Below, in pieces: positions 35,416 through 46,757 of a stretch of DNA of 64,000 bases. The notes beneath the pieces were generated by a model that worked only from the letters and a program-made list of their open reading frames with translations, was not told the DNA's origin and did no database searches. Origin of the DNA: Streptomyces sp. CA-210063 (lineage in GTDB: Bacteria > Actinomycetota > Actinomycetes > Streptomycetales > Streptomycetaceae). The position numbers were made by a program, and so were the translations under genes. The stretch covers positions 1,736,001 to 1,800,000 of the forward strand of contig NZ_CP102512.1 in NCBI RefSeq assembly GCF_024612015.1. The letters are read 5' to 3'. Every line of letters begins with the position of its first letter. Positions within the stretch are counted from its first letter, which is position 1.

Positions 35416-36263
35416 GACAGGTGGCAGAGCCGGTTCTGAAGGTGGAAGACCTCGCCGTGCGCTACGGCGGACGTCGGGGCACCGGCAGCACAGTGATCGA
35501 CGGCGTCTCCTTCGACCTCAACACCGGGGAGACGCTCAGCCTGGTGGGCGAGTCCGGATCGGGAAAGACAACGATCGGGCGCGCGATCCTCGGGCTCGCG
35601 CCGGTGACGGAGGGCTCCATCTCGTTCCGTGGCGAGTCCATCAGCAACATCCCACGGGCCCGCCGGCGCAAGGTCGCCCGGGACATCCAGGTGGTGTTCC
35701 AGGACCCGTACTCCTCGCTGAATCCGTCGATGTCGATCGAGGACATCCTGGTCGAACCCCTCCTGGCCGCCGGGTCCCGGGACGGACGCACGCGCGTGCG
35801 GGAACTGCTCGACGCCGTCGGCCTCCCCGCCGACTCCGGCCGCAGATCCCCCCGGGAGTTCTCCGGCGGACAGCGGCAGCGGATCGCCATCGCCAGGGCA
35901 CTCGCCCTCGACCCCACGGTCATCATCTGCGACGAACCCACCAGCGCCCTGGACGTGACCACGCAGGCCCGGGTGCTCACGCTGCTGAAGGACATCCAGC
36001 GCGAGACGGGTGTGGCGTACCTGTTCATCAGCCACGACCTCGGCGTCGTCAACGAGGTGAGCGACCGGATCGCCGTCCTCCACCAAGGGCACATTGTCGA
36101 GATCGGCAAGGCGACCGACGTCGCGACGGCTCCCGAGCACCCCTACACACGCAAGCTGCAGATGGCGGCTCCCGTCGCGGATCCGAAGAAGCAGCGACTG
36201 CGGCGGGCCAAGCGCCTGGAAACCATGGCGGCGGAGCTTCCCGCTCCCAAGGTCGGATCATGA
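35412..36263 (+). CDS. ABC importer ATPase (DppF/OppF-like)
   Basis: A 283-residue ATPase: Walker A GESGSGKTTI, Q-loop VVFQDPYSSLNPS, signature SGGQRQRIAIA, Walker B VIICDEPTSALD, H-loop SHDLG. It has the C-terminal extension of oligopeptide ATPases (APVADPKKQR). The GTG start at 35412 overlaps the TGA of the fused permease-ATPase gene (GTGA). It completes the importer. Confidence 0.94.
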   Translation: MRQVAEPVLKVEDLAVRYGGRRGTGSTVIDGVSFDLNTGETLSLVGESGSGKTTIGRAILGLAPVTEGSISFRGESISNIPRARRRKVARDIQVVFQDPYSSLNPSMSIEDILVEPLLAAGSRDGRTRVRELLDAVGLPADSGRRSPREFSGGQRQRIAIARALALDPTVIICDEPTSALDVTTQARVLTLLKDIQRETGVAYLFISHDLGVVNEVSDRIAVLHQGHIVEIGKATDVATAPEHPYTRKLQMAAPVADPKKQRLRRAKRLETMAAELPAPKVGS

Positions 36264-36522
36264 GCGGCGGCGACGCGCCGGCGACCGGCGGCCCCGTCTC
36301 GAGGGCGTCGTCGCGGTCCGCCGACGGTCCGCACACGATCCCGTGCGCGCGGGTCCCCTGAGTACACGCGCCCCCACCTCTGTACGCACCACCCGCCCCT
36401 GGACGCACTTGCCCACCGATAGGCGGACACCGGGCATGCAGCCCGGCACGCCGAGTCGCGGGCGTCGGCGGCAAGGGCGACCGGTACCGCCTTCGATTCA
36501 TCGACCCCCCGAAAGGACTGGC

Positions 36523-39339
36523 ATGGAGCCGCAGGACAGGTCCGAACCGAACACGACACGCGAGGGCGGAGGTTTCCCGCGGAGGGCTTTCCTGCGCGGG
36601 GGCGCGCTCTCCGTGGCCGGGCTCGTCGCCGCAGGCGAGTTCGGTGGATTCCCGGCCCTTCGCTCGACCTCGACCGCCCACGCGTCACCGCTCAACGCGG
36701 TGAGAGGACCGGAGGCGGCGTACGTCCGCACTTGGGGCCTCGCACCGGACGGCCCCTGCGAGGCGGTGGGCGACCCGGAGTGCCGCACGGGCATACCCTC
36801 GGGCCTGCGCGGACGCGCCGGCGGTATGAGCGTGCCCGGTCTGGGCATCCCGCTCGGCGGCGTCGGCGCCGGCTCGTTCCACTACAACCTGTTCGGAACC
36901 TTCGGGCCATGGAGCATGGGCGGTTCACAGGCGTCGGACTGGTGGGACATGCGCACACTCCCCCAGGCGGCCTTCCACATCCGTGAGCAGGTCGCGGGTG
37001 CCTCGGGCGGCCCGACCGTCAAGACCCTCGCCACGCGGCACGACCACATCGCCCCGCAGCGGGACTTCGACGGGGTTCTTCCGCGGTGGAACCAGCTGAA
37101 CCCCGGTGACGGCACCTATGCCGCGCTGTACCCGTTCGGCTGGACCACCTACAACGTGTTCAAGTCGAAGGTGTCCATGCGGTTCTGGTCGCCGATCGTG
37201 GCCGGCGAGGACGAGCGCACCTCGATGCCGGTGGCCTTCTTCGACGTGGAACTGGCGAACCCCACCGCGAAGGCCATCGACCTCTCGGTGATGTTCACGT
37301 TTCCGAACGCCACGCCGCATGTGGAGGGCACGACACGCACCGGGCTCTACAGCCGCTTCGACACCGACGCCCGGTCGGGTGTCGCCGGCGTGACGCTGGG
37401 TTCGGACGACGCGACGAACACGCCCGACTCCTACAAGTCGGAGTGGACCATCGCCGCCCTGCCGACCGCGGGCCAGAAACTGACGTACGTCACCTCCTGG
37501 AACGGAGCAGGCGACGGGAGCGACATCTACGAGCCGTTTGCCTCCACTGGCAAACTGCCGAACAGCGCCCTGGACGACTCGGACTCGGCGGGCGCCGTCG
37601 CCATGACCGTGCGGCTACGGCCGGGCCAGAAGACAACCGTCCGGTACGCCCTGTCCTGGGACTTCCCCCAGGTGTACTACGACGGCGCGCCCGAGGGCCG
37701 GGCCGTCTGGATGCGCCGCTACACCGAGTTCCTCGGCGCCACCTCGACGGCCACCAACGACTACGTCCCGAACTCGTACCCCTTCAAGCAGGCCTTCACC
37801 ATCGCCAAGCGTGAGCTGGCACGGCACGACGACTCCCTCGCCGCGGTAGAAGCGTGGTGGAAGCCGATCGCCGAGAACCCGAAGTACCCGGTGTGGCTGC
37901 GGAAAGCGGCCCTGAACGAGCTGTTCGGCATGGTCTTCAACGCCTCGTTCTGGGAGGCGGGCCTGGTCAGCAACACCATCCCGCCCGCCCCCGGCGGACC
38001 TCGCCTGGGCGCGGAGATCCCCGACACGCACCTCTTCTACACGATCGACGCGGGAAGCGGCGGCGCAGGGGCCAACGAGATGGACGTCGACAGCTTCGGC
38101 TACCTGCTGTACACGAAGCTGTTCCCCACCATCGAACTCGGGCGCCTGCGTGCCTGGTTGCAGCTGACCAAGCAGGACCGGTGGGGGCGGGTTCCCCAGC
38201 AGATCATGGCCGACACAGGTCCGTTCATCAGCGCGACAGCGGCCAATCAGGGCGCTCCCTCGGCAACGTCCGAACCCGTCTTCGGCGCACCGCCCGCCGG
38301 CACCAACGACCTCGGCGCGCTCTTCGACCCCGCGGGCGGCGACGCGTTCCGCGACTGCTTCCACAAGCTCATATACCGGGTGTACGCGCTGTACAAGGAG
38401 ACCGGCGACACCAGCCTGCTCACCTACGGCTACCCCCAGATGCTGCGCACGCTGAAGCACTCGCAGTTCTTCCGCCCGCCCGGCTCCCACCTCCCGGCGG
38501 ACCCACCGTCGAACAACCCGGCGAACACCTACGACCAGCTCCTGGTCAACGGCCACGGCATCTACAACTGCCAGCTGTATCTGCTCTCGCTGCAGATCCT
38601 CTCGACGCTCACCCCCAAGGCCAGAGCCCTGGGAATACCCGAGGCCACGCGCGCGGTCGAGAAAGAGATCGACACCGAACTGGCAGCGGCGAAGGAGGAG
38701 TTCGAGGAAACCTTCTGGAACCCCGAGACCGGGCGCTACCGCTACTGCGACGGCACCGGCGGCATCGACGGGCGGACCGGCGACATCTTCGGCGCCAAGA
38801 AGCCGGTACTGCCGACGGACGCCGCCTTCCTGGACGCGTTCTACGCCCAGTGCGTCGCTTCCCAACTCGGCCTACCGAACCTGATCAACCTCCAGCGCGC
38901 CCGCAAGCACTGGCACAACACCCTGGACGCCTTCCTCGCGCCCAAGGACACCAACGGCGTTCCCGTAGGCCCGCCCATCATCCTGGACGAGAACCTCAAC
39001 CCCTACCCGATGGACTACATCCAGCCCGCCCCCGGCCGCTTCGTCCCGGAGATCGCCGACGTGTGGCCCGGCACCACCTGGATGGCGACCGCGGCCGCCG
39101 TGCACATCGGCCGCGCGACCGGTGACGGGAAACTCATAGCCAAGGCCCTGAAGATGAGCGAGGCCGTGGCGAACCGGATCTACGACGACGGCGCCACGAC
39201 CCTGGGACACGCCTTCGCCACACCGGAGTCCTGGTTCGTGGCCAACCCGAACATCTCGCGGTACGCGGCCTACGCCCGAGCCCGCTCCGTCTGGCAGCTC
39301 GTCGACGCACTCGACACCGTGCAGGGGGCTTCGAAGTGA
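36523..39339 (+). CDS. GH116 beta-glycosidase (glucosylceramidase-like), Tat-exported
   Basis: A 938-residue enzyme. The signal FPRRAFLRGGALSVAGLVAAG is a Tat signal with twin arginine. The GH116 N-terminal domain follows (GIPLGGVGAGSFHYNLFGTF, GPWSMGG), then the (alpha/alpha)6 domain. By analogy with TxGH116 the nucleophile is Glu466 in ALNELFGM and the acid/base is Asp671 in NTYDQLLVNGHG. GH116 enzymes act on beta-glucosides, beta-xylosides and sphingolipid-type glycosides. Secretion suggests removal of a sugar outside the cell before import. GAAAGGA precedes the ATG at 36523. The stop overlaps the GH43-like gene (GTGA), so they are coupled. Confidence 0.93.
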   Translation: MEPQDRSEPNTTREGGGFPRRAFLRGGALSVAGLVAAGEFGGFPALRSTSTAHASPLNAVRGPEAAYVRTWGLAPDGPCEAVGDPECRTGIPSGLRGRAGGMSVPGLGIPLGGVGAGSFHYNLFGTFGPWSMGGSQASDWWDMRTLPQAAFHIREQVAGASGGPTVKTLATRHDHIAPQRDFDGVLPRWNQLNPGDGTYAALYPFGWTTYNVFKSKVSMRFWSPIVAGEDERTSMPVAFFDVELANPTAKAIDLSVMFTFPNATPHVEGTTRTGLYSRFDTDARSGVAGVTLGSDDATNTPDSYKSEWTIAALPTAGQKLTYVTSWNGAGDGSDIYEPFASTGKLPNSALDDSDSAGAVAMTVRLRPGQKTTVRYALSWDFPQVYYDGAPEGRAVWMRRYTEFLGATSTATNDYVPNSYPFKQAFTIAKRELARHDDSLAAVEAWWKPIAENPKYPVWLRKAALNELFGMVFNASFWEAGLVSNTIPPAPGGPRLGAEIPDTHLFYTIDAGSGGAGANEMDVDSFGYLLYTKLFPTIELGRLRAWLQLTKQDRWGRVPQQIMADTGPFISATAANQGAPSATSEPVFGAPPAGTNDLGALFDPAGGDAFRDCFHKLIYRVYALYKETGDTSLLTYGYPQMLRTLKHSQFFRPPGSHLPADPPSNNPANTYDQLLVNGHGIYNCQLYLLSLQILSTLTPKARALGIPEATRAVEKEIDTELAAAKEEFEETFWNPETGRYRYCDGTGGIDGRTGDIFGAKKPVLPTDAAFLDAFYAQCVASQLGLPNLINLQRARKHWHNTLDAFLAPKDTNGVPVGPPIILDENLNPYPMDYIQPAPGRFVPEIADVWPGTTWMATAAAVHIGRATGDGKLIAKALKMSEAVANRIYDDGATTLGHAFATPESWFVANPNISRYAAYARARSVWQLVDALDTVQGASK

Positions 39340-40400
39340 CCACACCGCCACCGCCCCGGTCGTCCATACGTCCGGGCCAGGTCTGGTACGACACCGCCGG
39401 CCGCCGCATCCAGGCGCACGGCGGGTCGATCACGTACCTCGACGGAACGTTCTACTGGTACGGGGAGAACAAGGAGAGGACGAAGCCCGGCAGCGGCATC
39501 TGGCACTGGGGAATCCGCTGCTACGCCTCCACCGACCTCTACAACTGGGAGGACCGGGGGCTGATCATCCCGCCCGAGCCGGACGACCCGAAGTCTCCTC
39601 TCCACCCAGCCCAGCAGGTCGACCGCCCCCACATCATCTTCAACGCGACGACCAAGGGGTACGTGTGCTGGATCAAGATCATGGGTGAGGGGCACACCCA
39701 GGAGAGCACCGTCCTCGTCGCCGACGACTTCCTCGGCCCCTACCGCGTCGTCCGCACGGGGCTGCGCCCGCTCGGCATGAACGCCGGCGACTTCGACCTC
39801 GCCGTCCATCCCGACGACGGCAAGGCGTACTACTACTTCGAGCGCGTGCACAGCGAGCTGATCTGCGCCGACCTGACCGACGACTACACGGATGTCACCG
39901 GCTACTACTCGACCCACTTCCCGCACCCGCACCCGCCGTACGTCCGTGAGGCACCGGCGCACTTCACACGCAACGGACTGCACTACCTGATCACTTCGGG
40001 TACCACCGGCTACGCGCCCAACCGGTCGGAGGTGGCGGTCGCGCGGACCTTCCACGGCCCGTGGACCGTGCTGGGCGACCCGCATCCCCACGATGCCTCC
40101 GGCACCTCGTACCGCTCCCAGATCAGCTCGGTCTTCAGGCATCCGCACAAGAAGGACCTCTACATCGCCCTGGCCGACAGATGGCTGCCCGGCCTGGCAC
40201 CCGACCTGGCCGAGCCGATCCAGGATGAGATGCGCAGGCGCTTCTCCGGAGAAGCCACGGAGGACGCCGCCGTGCTCCCCCAGGAACTGATCGACCCCGA
40301 CACCTCCATCGCGGACTACGTCTGGCTGCCCCTCCGCTTCGAAGGAGAGATGGCCTTCGTGGACTGGCACGACGAATGGCGGATCGAGGACTACGACTGA
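39336..40400 (+). CDS. GH43-like glycosidase (beta-propeller)
   Basis: A 354-residue five-bladed beta-propeller fold: QAHGGSITYLDGTFYWYGEN, YASTDLYNWEDRGL, RPHIIFNATTKGYVCWI, HYLITSGTTGYAPNR. The AHGG/YWYGEN start resembles GH43 subfamily 24 (exo-beta-1,3-galactanase) where the usual catalytic base Asp is absent. There is no signal peptide, unlike the coupled GH116. The GTG at 39336 overlaps the GH116 stop. Specificity is unclear: it may act on galactan or arabinose side chains. Confidence 0.82.
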   Translation: MTTPPPPRSSIRPGQVWYDTAGRRIQAHGGSITYLDGTFYWYGENKERTKPGSGIWHWGIRCYASTDLYNWEDRGLIIPPEPDDPKSPLHPAQQVDRPHIIFNATTKGYVCWIKIMGEGHTQESTVLVADDFLGPYRVVRTGLRPLGMNAGDFDLAVHPDDGKAYYYFERVHSELICADLTDDYTDVTGYYSTHFPHPHPPYVREAPAHFTRNGLHYLITSGTTGYAPNRSEVAVARTFHGPWTVLGDPHPHDASGTSYRSQISSVFRHPHKKDLYIALADRWLPGLAPDLAEPIQDEMRRRFSGEATEDAAVLPQELIDPDTSIADYVWLPLRFEGEMAFVDWHDEWRIEDYD

Positions 40401-40471
40401 CAGACGCACCGAACAGGCGCCGCGATGGCGAGAGGTGCTGCCGGACGGGGCACCCGAACCTCCTGCGAGCG

Positions 40472-40508
40472 GACGGCGCGCCTCCTCGAAGTCGTGGGGC
40501 GCGCCGTC
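40472..40508. terminator. Bidirectional terminator between convergent genes
   Basis: Inverted repeat GACGGCGCGCC / GGCGCGCCGTC, 11-bp perfect arms with a 15-nt loop, between the 3' ends of the GH43-like and AKR genes. Confidence 0.7.
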
Positions 40509-40543
40509 ACTCGGTGGTCGGGGATCAGTTGGGCACGGGCCGC

Positions 40544-42529
<1,986 letters not shown>

Positions 42530-42632
42530 GGCTCCAGTGCTCCGCGGGTCGTTCGGAACGGATCTTCAGTTCACCCCCAGCCTGCTCGCTGCGCTCGTCG
42601 GATGGCAGGGCGAGTTGGGCCGGGGAGCGGGG

Positions 42633-42653
42633 TTCAGTGGTGTGCCAGGGCAC
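42633..42653 (-). promoter_or_regulatory. MmyB-type promoter site 1
   Basis: TTCAGT-GGT-GTGCCAGGGCAC; the core GTGCC-AG-GGCAC is a perfect inverted repeat. The enzyme gene (AKR, minus strand) lies on the TTCAGT side. Similarity with sites 4 and 5 extends about 80 bp toward the enzyme gene (42575-42656). Confidence 0.75.
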
Positions 42654-42741
42654 CCCACGGGCACTGCCTGCGGGCGGGCAAGGCGCAGGCACGATTCGGT
42701 CCGGCCACGCAGCGGACCGGTGACGGTTTCGCCCGATGACC

Positions 42742-43638
42742 TCAGCGGTTCTCCCGTGGGTCGGGCTCGGGCGCCGGATGGGCAGCCCGCTCGCGGTCGA
42801 TGGTGGCTGCCCAGGTGGCGAGGAGTTGGAGCGCGTCTTCGGAGGGCGATCCGGGTGCAGGGCTGTAGGAGATGAGGGTCAGGCCGGTGTCGGCGTCGAT
42901 GGACATCGACTCGTAGGCCAGGGTGAGGTCGCCGACGACGGGGTGGCGGAACTCCTTGACGCCATTGCGATGCGGCTGCACGTTGTGTGCTGCCCAGCGG
43001 GTGCGGAAGAACTCGCTGCGCGTGGACAGCTCGCCGACCAGGTCGGTCAGTGCCTTGTCATAGGGGGCGCGACCGGCTTCCCAGCGCAGTACGGCAACGG
43101 TGTCGTTGGCGACGCCCTCCCAGTCGCCGAAGAACTCCTGCGCCCGCGGGTCGAAAAAGACGAACCTGGCGTTGTTGACGGACGAGGCCTGGTCCTGGAA
43201 CAACGGGGAGAACAGGGCCCGCCCCAGGCGGTTGGCGGCCAGAGTGTCGAAGCGTCCGTTCCACACGAGGGCGGGGATGGCAAGAGCGTCCAGGACGCGC
43301 TGGATGGCGGGACGTATCTGTGCTCTGGTGGCCCGGCGCGTCCGGGTGGTGGCGTTCGCGGCGCGGACCAGGTCGAAGAGGTGGGCCCCTTCGTCCTCGG
43401 TGAGCCTGAGCGCTCGCGCGATGTTGTCCAGGACGCTGTCGGAGACCCCGCGGGCGTTGCCGCGTTCCAACCGCGTGTAGTAGTCGACGCTGACTCCGGC
43501 CAGGAGCGCGACCTCTTCGCGGCGCAGGCCCGGGACCCGCCGGGAGGCCTTGCCGTAGACGGGCAGGCCCGCTTGCTCGGGCGTGATCCTGGCCCTGCGG
43601 GAAGTCAGGAATTCACGGATCTCTTTGCGCCTGTCCAT
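42742..43638 (-). CDS. MmyB-like XRE-family regulator 1
   Basis: A 298-residue regulator: helix-turn-helix PGLRREEVALLAGVSVDYYTRLERG near residues 35-60, then the MmyB-like ligand-binding domain (PAIQRVLDALAIPALVWNGRFDTLAANRLGRALF, FFDPRAQEFFGDW, KEFRHPVVGDLTLAYESM). This family is abundant in Streptomyces and is often next to oxidoreductase genes; the domain may bind a small hydrophobic ligand. The ATG at 43638 matches the family. It is divergent from an SDR, with site 43673-43684 between them. Confidence 0.95.
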   Translation of the reverse strand: MDRRKEIREFLTSRRARITPEQAGLPVYGKASRRVPGLRREEVALLAGVSVDYYTRLERGNARGVSDSVLDNIARALRLTEDEGAHLFDLVRAANATTRTRRATRAQIRPAIQRVLDALAIPALVWNGRFDTLAANRLGRALFSPLFQDQASSVNNARFVFFDPRAQEFFGDWEGVANDTVAVLRWEAGRAPYDKALTDLVGELSTRSEFFRTRWAAHNVQPHRNGVKEFRHPVVGDLTLAYESMSIDADTGLTLISYSPAPGSPSEDALQLLATWAATIDRERAAHPAPEPDPRENR

Positions 43639-43667
43639 TCTTCGAGATTAGGTCCCTTGCCGATGGG

Positions 43668-43684
43668 GTGGGGTGCCCTGTCAG
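43668..43684. promoter_or_regulatory. MmyB-type promoter site 2
   Basis: GGGGTGCCCTGTCAG, 30 bp from the regulator start and 140 bp from the SDR. In reverse orientation it is CTGACAGGGCACCCC, one or two bases from the core of site 1. Confidence 0.7.
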
Positions 43685-43825
43685 TACCTGGATCAGCAGG
43701 CTCTCCCTCATCGGCCGCTCTGCCTGTTGCATGGATGGAGCACCGCATGTGCGGACATCCGCCGCATGCATGACGTGGATCACCGCTGTCCCAGGGACGG
43801 CAGGACATCTGGAGAAGAGCGAGAT

Positions 43826-44485
43826 ATGAACAAAGGAACCGCCCTCATCGTCGGTGTCGGCCCCGGCCTCGGCCTGGCGCTCGCGGAGGCTTTCGCACGG
43901 GACGGTCATCCGGTCGCGCTCTTCGGCCGCGACGCGGACCGCCTCGGGAAGCAGGCGGCGGAGCTGACCGGCCAGGGCTTTGTGGCGGCCGCGTACCGGG
44001 CCGATGCGGGGGACCCCGAAGATCTGCGGACCGCGCTCGGCCGGGCGGCGGACGGCCTCGGCGCGCCGGAGGTCCTCGTCTACAACGCAGCCGTGATGCA
44101 GGCTGACACTCCCACGGGGCTGGACGCCGCGGCATGGGCGCAGGCTCTCGCGGTGAATGTCACCGGGGCCGTGGTCGCCACCCGGACGGTCCTTCCTCTC
44201 CTGCGGGACGGCCGGGGCAGTCTGCTCTTCACCGGTGGCGGTTTCGCCCTCCACCCCTCGCCCGAATACACCACGATGTCGGCGGGCAAGGCTGCTTTGC
44301 GTGCCTACGTCCATGCCCTCCACGCCGACCAGCACGGCTCGGGCGTGCACGTCTCCACCGTCACGGTTGCCGGCAACATCGGCGGCGAGGACCCGCGCTT
44401 CGCTCCCGACGCCCTGGCCGCCGCCTACCTCGACCTGCACCACCAGCCGAAGGACCAGTGGCAGGCCGAGCTCGTCTACGCCTGA
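43826..44485 (+). CDS. SDR-family protein with altered catalytic motif
   Basis: A 219-residue SDR-like Rossmann protein, LIVGVGPGLGLALAEAF binding NAD(P). Where most SDRs have YxxxK, this reads MSAGKAALRA, so the Tyr is replaced by Met, though the Lys is kept. The usual Ser motif is also changed (TGGGFAL). Either a different residue acts, or it is not a classical dehydrogenase. The ATG at 43826 is preceded by GGAGAAG. It is divergent from the MmyB-like regulator with site 2 between. Confidence 0.9.
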   Translation: MNKGTALIVGVGPGLGLALAEAFARDGHPVALFGRDADRLGKQAAELTGQGFVAAAYRADAGDPEDLRTALGRAADGLGAPEVLVYNAAVMQADTPTGLDAAAWAQALAVNVTGAVVATRTVLPLLRDGRGSLLFTGGGFALHPSPEYTTMSAGKAALRAYVHALHADQHGSGVHVSTVTVAGNIGGEDPRFAPDALAAAYLDLHHQPKDQWQAELVYA

Positions 44486-44534
44486 CAAGCGCGCCCTCAG
44501 GTCCGAGCCGGGGCACATGCTCCGGCCGGCACCC

Positions 44535-44651
44535 TCACTTGCCGGGCCACGTACTCCACCACGGCGGGCCGGCAGCACGTGGCCCGTTTCCGGGTAGGAA
44601 GCGTCCCAGTTCGTCGTCGCCGCTGTGCTCGGGTGCCGTGACGCCGGTCAT
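44535..44651 (-). pseudogene. Remnant of a MmyB-like regulator N-terminus
   Basis: ATG at 44651, 38 codons, reading MTGVTAPEHSGDDELGRFL, like the N-terminus of the intact regulator at 51501 (SSGTELGRYLRARR), then out of family sequence to a stop. It lies 35 bp from MmyB-type site 3, just where a regulator gene is expected relative to that site. Confidence 0.45.
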
Positions 44652-44684
44652 TCCCCGCCGTCACTGTGACATGCCTGATCAGGG

Positions 44685-44696
44685 GTGCCCTGTCAC
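44685..44696. promoter_or_regulatory. MmyB-type promoter site 3
   Basis: GTGCCCTGTCAC (reverse GTGACAGGGCAC). It stands between the regulator remnant (left) and the operon starting near 44885 (right). Downstream CCGCTCCCCGG and CTGCCTGTCAT are also similar to the other sites. Confidence 0.7.
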
Positions 44697-44884
44697 ACCA
44701 TGGCTGGCCGCTCCCCGGAACACCGGGGCCTGCCTGTCATCGGCGTACCGGGGCACCCTGGAGAACGTCGGGGCCTGTGCACAGGGGGCACGGGCCGGAG
44801 GGCGCTGCCGCCTGGCAGGTCCCGCGTCACATGTCCAGCCCGTGACAACGCGCCGGGGAGACGAATGAGGAGAGGGAACAAGCG

Positions 44885-45021
44885 ATGCAGCACATCAAGC
44901 GGCGGGACCTGGGGGTTTCCCGGATCCGGTCGGCGCGATGGGCATGTCCCGTGGCTACACCGACTCGGGCACCGGCCAGGCGGAGTCCATCCGCTCCCTG
45001 CACCGGGTCCTGGAGGCGGCC
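44885..45021 (+). pseudogene. Truncated aldo/keto reductase N-terminus
   Basis: ATG at 44885 gives MQHIKRRDLGVSRI, then one frame change near 44926 leads to GAMGMSRGYTDSGTGQAESI and RSLHRVLE, the first 45 residues of an AKR like that at 41546. It then stops being AKR-like and joins the CMD gene. The head probably kept its promoter and now serves the operon behind it. Confidence 0.65.
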
Positions 45022-45819
45022 ATGACACATCGCGAGCCCAACGAAGCCGCCGCGGCGGCACATGAGCGGCTGTTCCCCGGCCACGCCTCCACCCTCGCGG
45101 TCACCGATCCGGAGCTGATCGAGCTCTTCGACAACTTCGCCTTCGACGAGGTACTGCGCCACACCGCCGATCTGCCCGAGCGCACGCGGCTGATGACGCA
45201 ACTCGCCGCGATGATCGGCGTCGGCGCGGTGGCGGAGTACCGGATCATGCTCGGCGCCGCCCTCACCGTCGGCGTCACCCCGGTGGAGGCGAAGGAGATC
45301 GTCTACCAGGCGGTGCCGTACGCCGGAATGGCCCGCGTCTTCGACTTCCTGCACGCCACCAACGAAACGCTCACCGACCGCGGCGTGCGACTGCCGCTCG
45401 AAGGCCGGTCCGCGACCACCCCCGCCACCCGAATGGCGGAAGGTCTGGCGGTGCAGAAGCGGATCGTGGGCGACGCGACGGTGGACGCCCTGTACGCCAA
45501 TGCTCCCGAGGACCAGCAGCACGTCCAGGAACTGCTGAGCGCCAACTGCTTCGGCGACCACTACACCCGCACGGGCCTCGACGTCCCCACCCGCGAGCTG
45601 CTCACCCTCGCACTGCTGGCCGCGCTCGGCGGCGCGGACGCACAGGTACGTGGACACGTGGCGGCCAACCTGAACGTGGGCAACACCCGTGCCACTCTGA
45701 TCGCCGTCCTCACCGGCCTGCTGCCGTTCATCGGCTATCCCCGCACCCTCAACGCCCTGAGCGCCGTCGACGCCGTGACCCCGTCCCCGGGCGCCCCGGG
45801 CCCGAAGGAAGAAGCATGA
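45022..45819 (+). CDS. Carboxymuconolactone decarboxylase-family protein (two CMD domains)
   Basis: A 265-residue protein with two AhpD/CMD-like halves: ERTRLMTQLAAMIGVGAVAEY and VTPVEAKEIVYQAVPYAGM; then TRELLTLALLAALGGADAQV and GHVAANLNVGNTRATLIAVL. There is no CxxC, so peroxidase activity is unlikely; it may be a decarboxylase or isomerase-like protein. The ATG at 45022 has GGAGG 6 nt upstream, within the AKR remnant. The stop overlaps the next ATG (ATGA). First intact gene of a six-gene operon. Confidence 0.9.
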   Translation: MTHREPNEAAAAAHERLFPGHASTLAVTDPELIELFDNFAFDEVLRHTADLPERTRLMTQLAAMIGVGAVAEYRIMLGAALTVGVTPVEAKEIVYQAVPYAGMARVFDFLHATNETLTDRGVRLPLEGRSATTPATRMAEGLAVQKRIVGDATVDALYANAPEDQQHVQELLSANCFGDHYTRTGLDVPTRELLTLALLAALGGADAQVRGHVAANLNVGNTRATLIAVLTGLLPFIGYPRTLNALSAVDAVTPSPGAPGPKEEA

Positions 45820-46655
45820 CCACAGGCACTTGGCTCATCACGGGCGTCAGCAGCGGCTTCGGACGCGCCCTGACCACTCAGCTGCTGGAGCGCGGAGACC
45901 GCGTCATCGGCACGGTCCGCTCCCTGGACAAGGTGACCGACCTGCGCAAGCGGTATCCGGACGCCTTCCAGGCGAAGATCCTTGACGTCACCGACACCAC
46001 CGCGGTCCGCGCCATGGTGGACGAGGCGTTCGCGTCGGGTCGCGTCGACGTGATCGTCTCCAACGCCGGGTACGGGCTGTTCGGCGCCGCCGAGGAACTC
46101 ACCGACACGCAGGTGGACCACATCATCGCCACCAACCTCGCCGGCTCCATCACCCTGATCCGTGCGGCCCTCCCGCATCTGCGCGCACAGGCCGGCGGAC
46201 GCGTCATCCAGCTCTCCTCCTACGGCGGCCAGGTCGCTTTCCCCGGCAACTCCCTGTACCACGCGACCAAGTGGGGCATCGAAGGCTTCGTCGAGTCGGT
46301 CGCCCAGGAGGTCGCTCCGTTCGGCATCGGCATGACGATCGTCGAACCGGGCGGTGCCCGCACCGAGTTCCGTTACGGCAGCGCACGAGTCGCCGACCTC
46401 ACCGAGGTCTACGACGCCACCCCCGCCCACGCCTTCAAGGCGATGCTCGACCCCGCGAACGGCCTGGCGCCCGGGGACCCGCAGCGCATGGCCGCGCGCA
46501 TCATCGAATCCGTCGACGTCAAGCCCGCCCCCATGCGGATGATCCTCGGCTCGCAAGCCCTGGACTCCACCCTCGACGTATTGCGCAAGAGGACCGCCGA
46601 CTTCGAGTCGCAGCGGGACCTGGCTAAGTCCACGGACTACCCCGCCGGGGAGTGA
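45816..46655 (+). CDS. Short-chain dehydrogenase
   Basis: A 279-residue classical SDR: TGVSSGFG at residues 9-16, NAGYGLFG, Ser in IQLSSYGGQ, and YHATKWGIEG with catalytic Tyr and Lys. Close to the SDR5C group often called oxidoreductase of unknown substrate. Start overlaps the CMD stop. Confidence 0.95.
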   Translation: MTTGTWLITGVSSGFGRALTTQLLERGDRVIGTVRSLDKVTDLRKRYPDAFQAKILDVTDTTAVRAMVDEAFASGRVDVIVSNAGYGLFGAAEELTDTQVDHIIATNLAGSITLIRAALPHLRAQAGGRVIQLSSYGGQVAFPGNSLYHATKWGIEGFVESVAQEVAPFGIGMTIVEPGGARTEFRYGSARVADLTEVYDATPAHAFKAMLDPANGLAPGDPQRMAARIIESVDVKPAPMRMILGSQALDSTLDVLRKRTADFESQRDLAKSTDYPAGE

Positions 46656-46757
46656 CCGCGCGACGCGGCAGGCGCCGGCAGGGGCCAACTCGTCCCGGAC
46701 TGCCGGGCAGGAACCACCCACCCGTGACGTACCCGCACCGGTACTGATTGGAGAACC

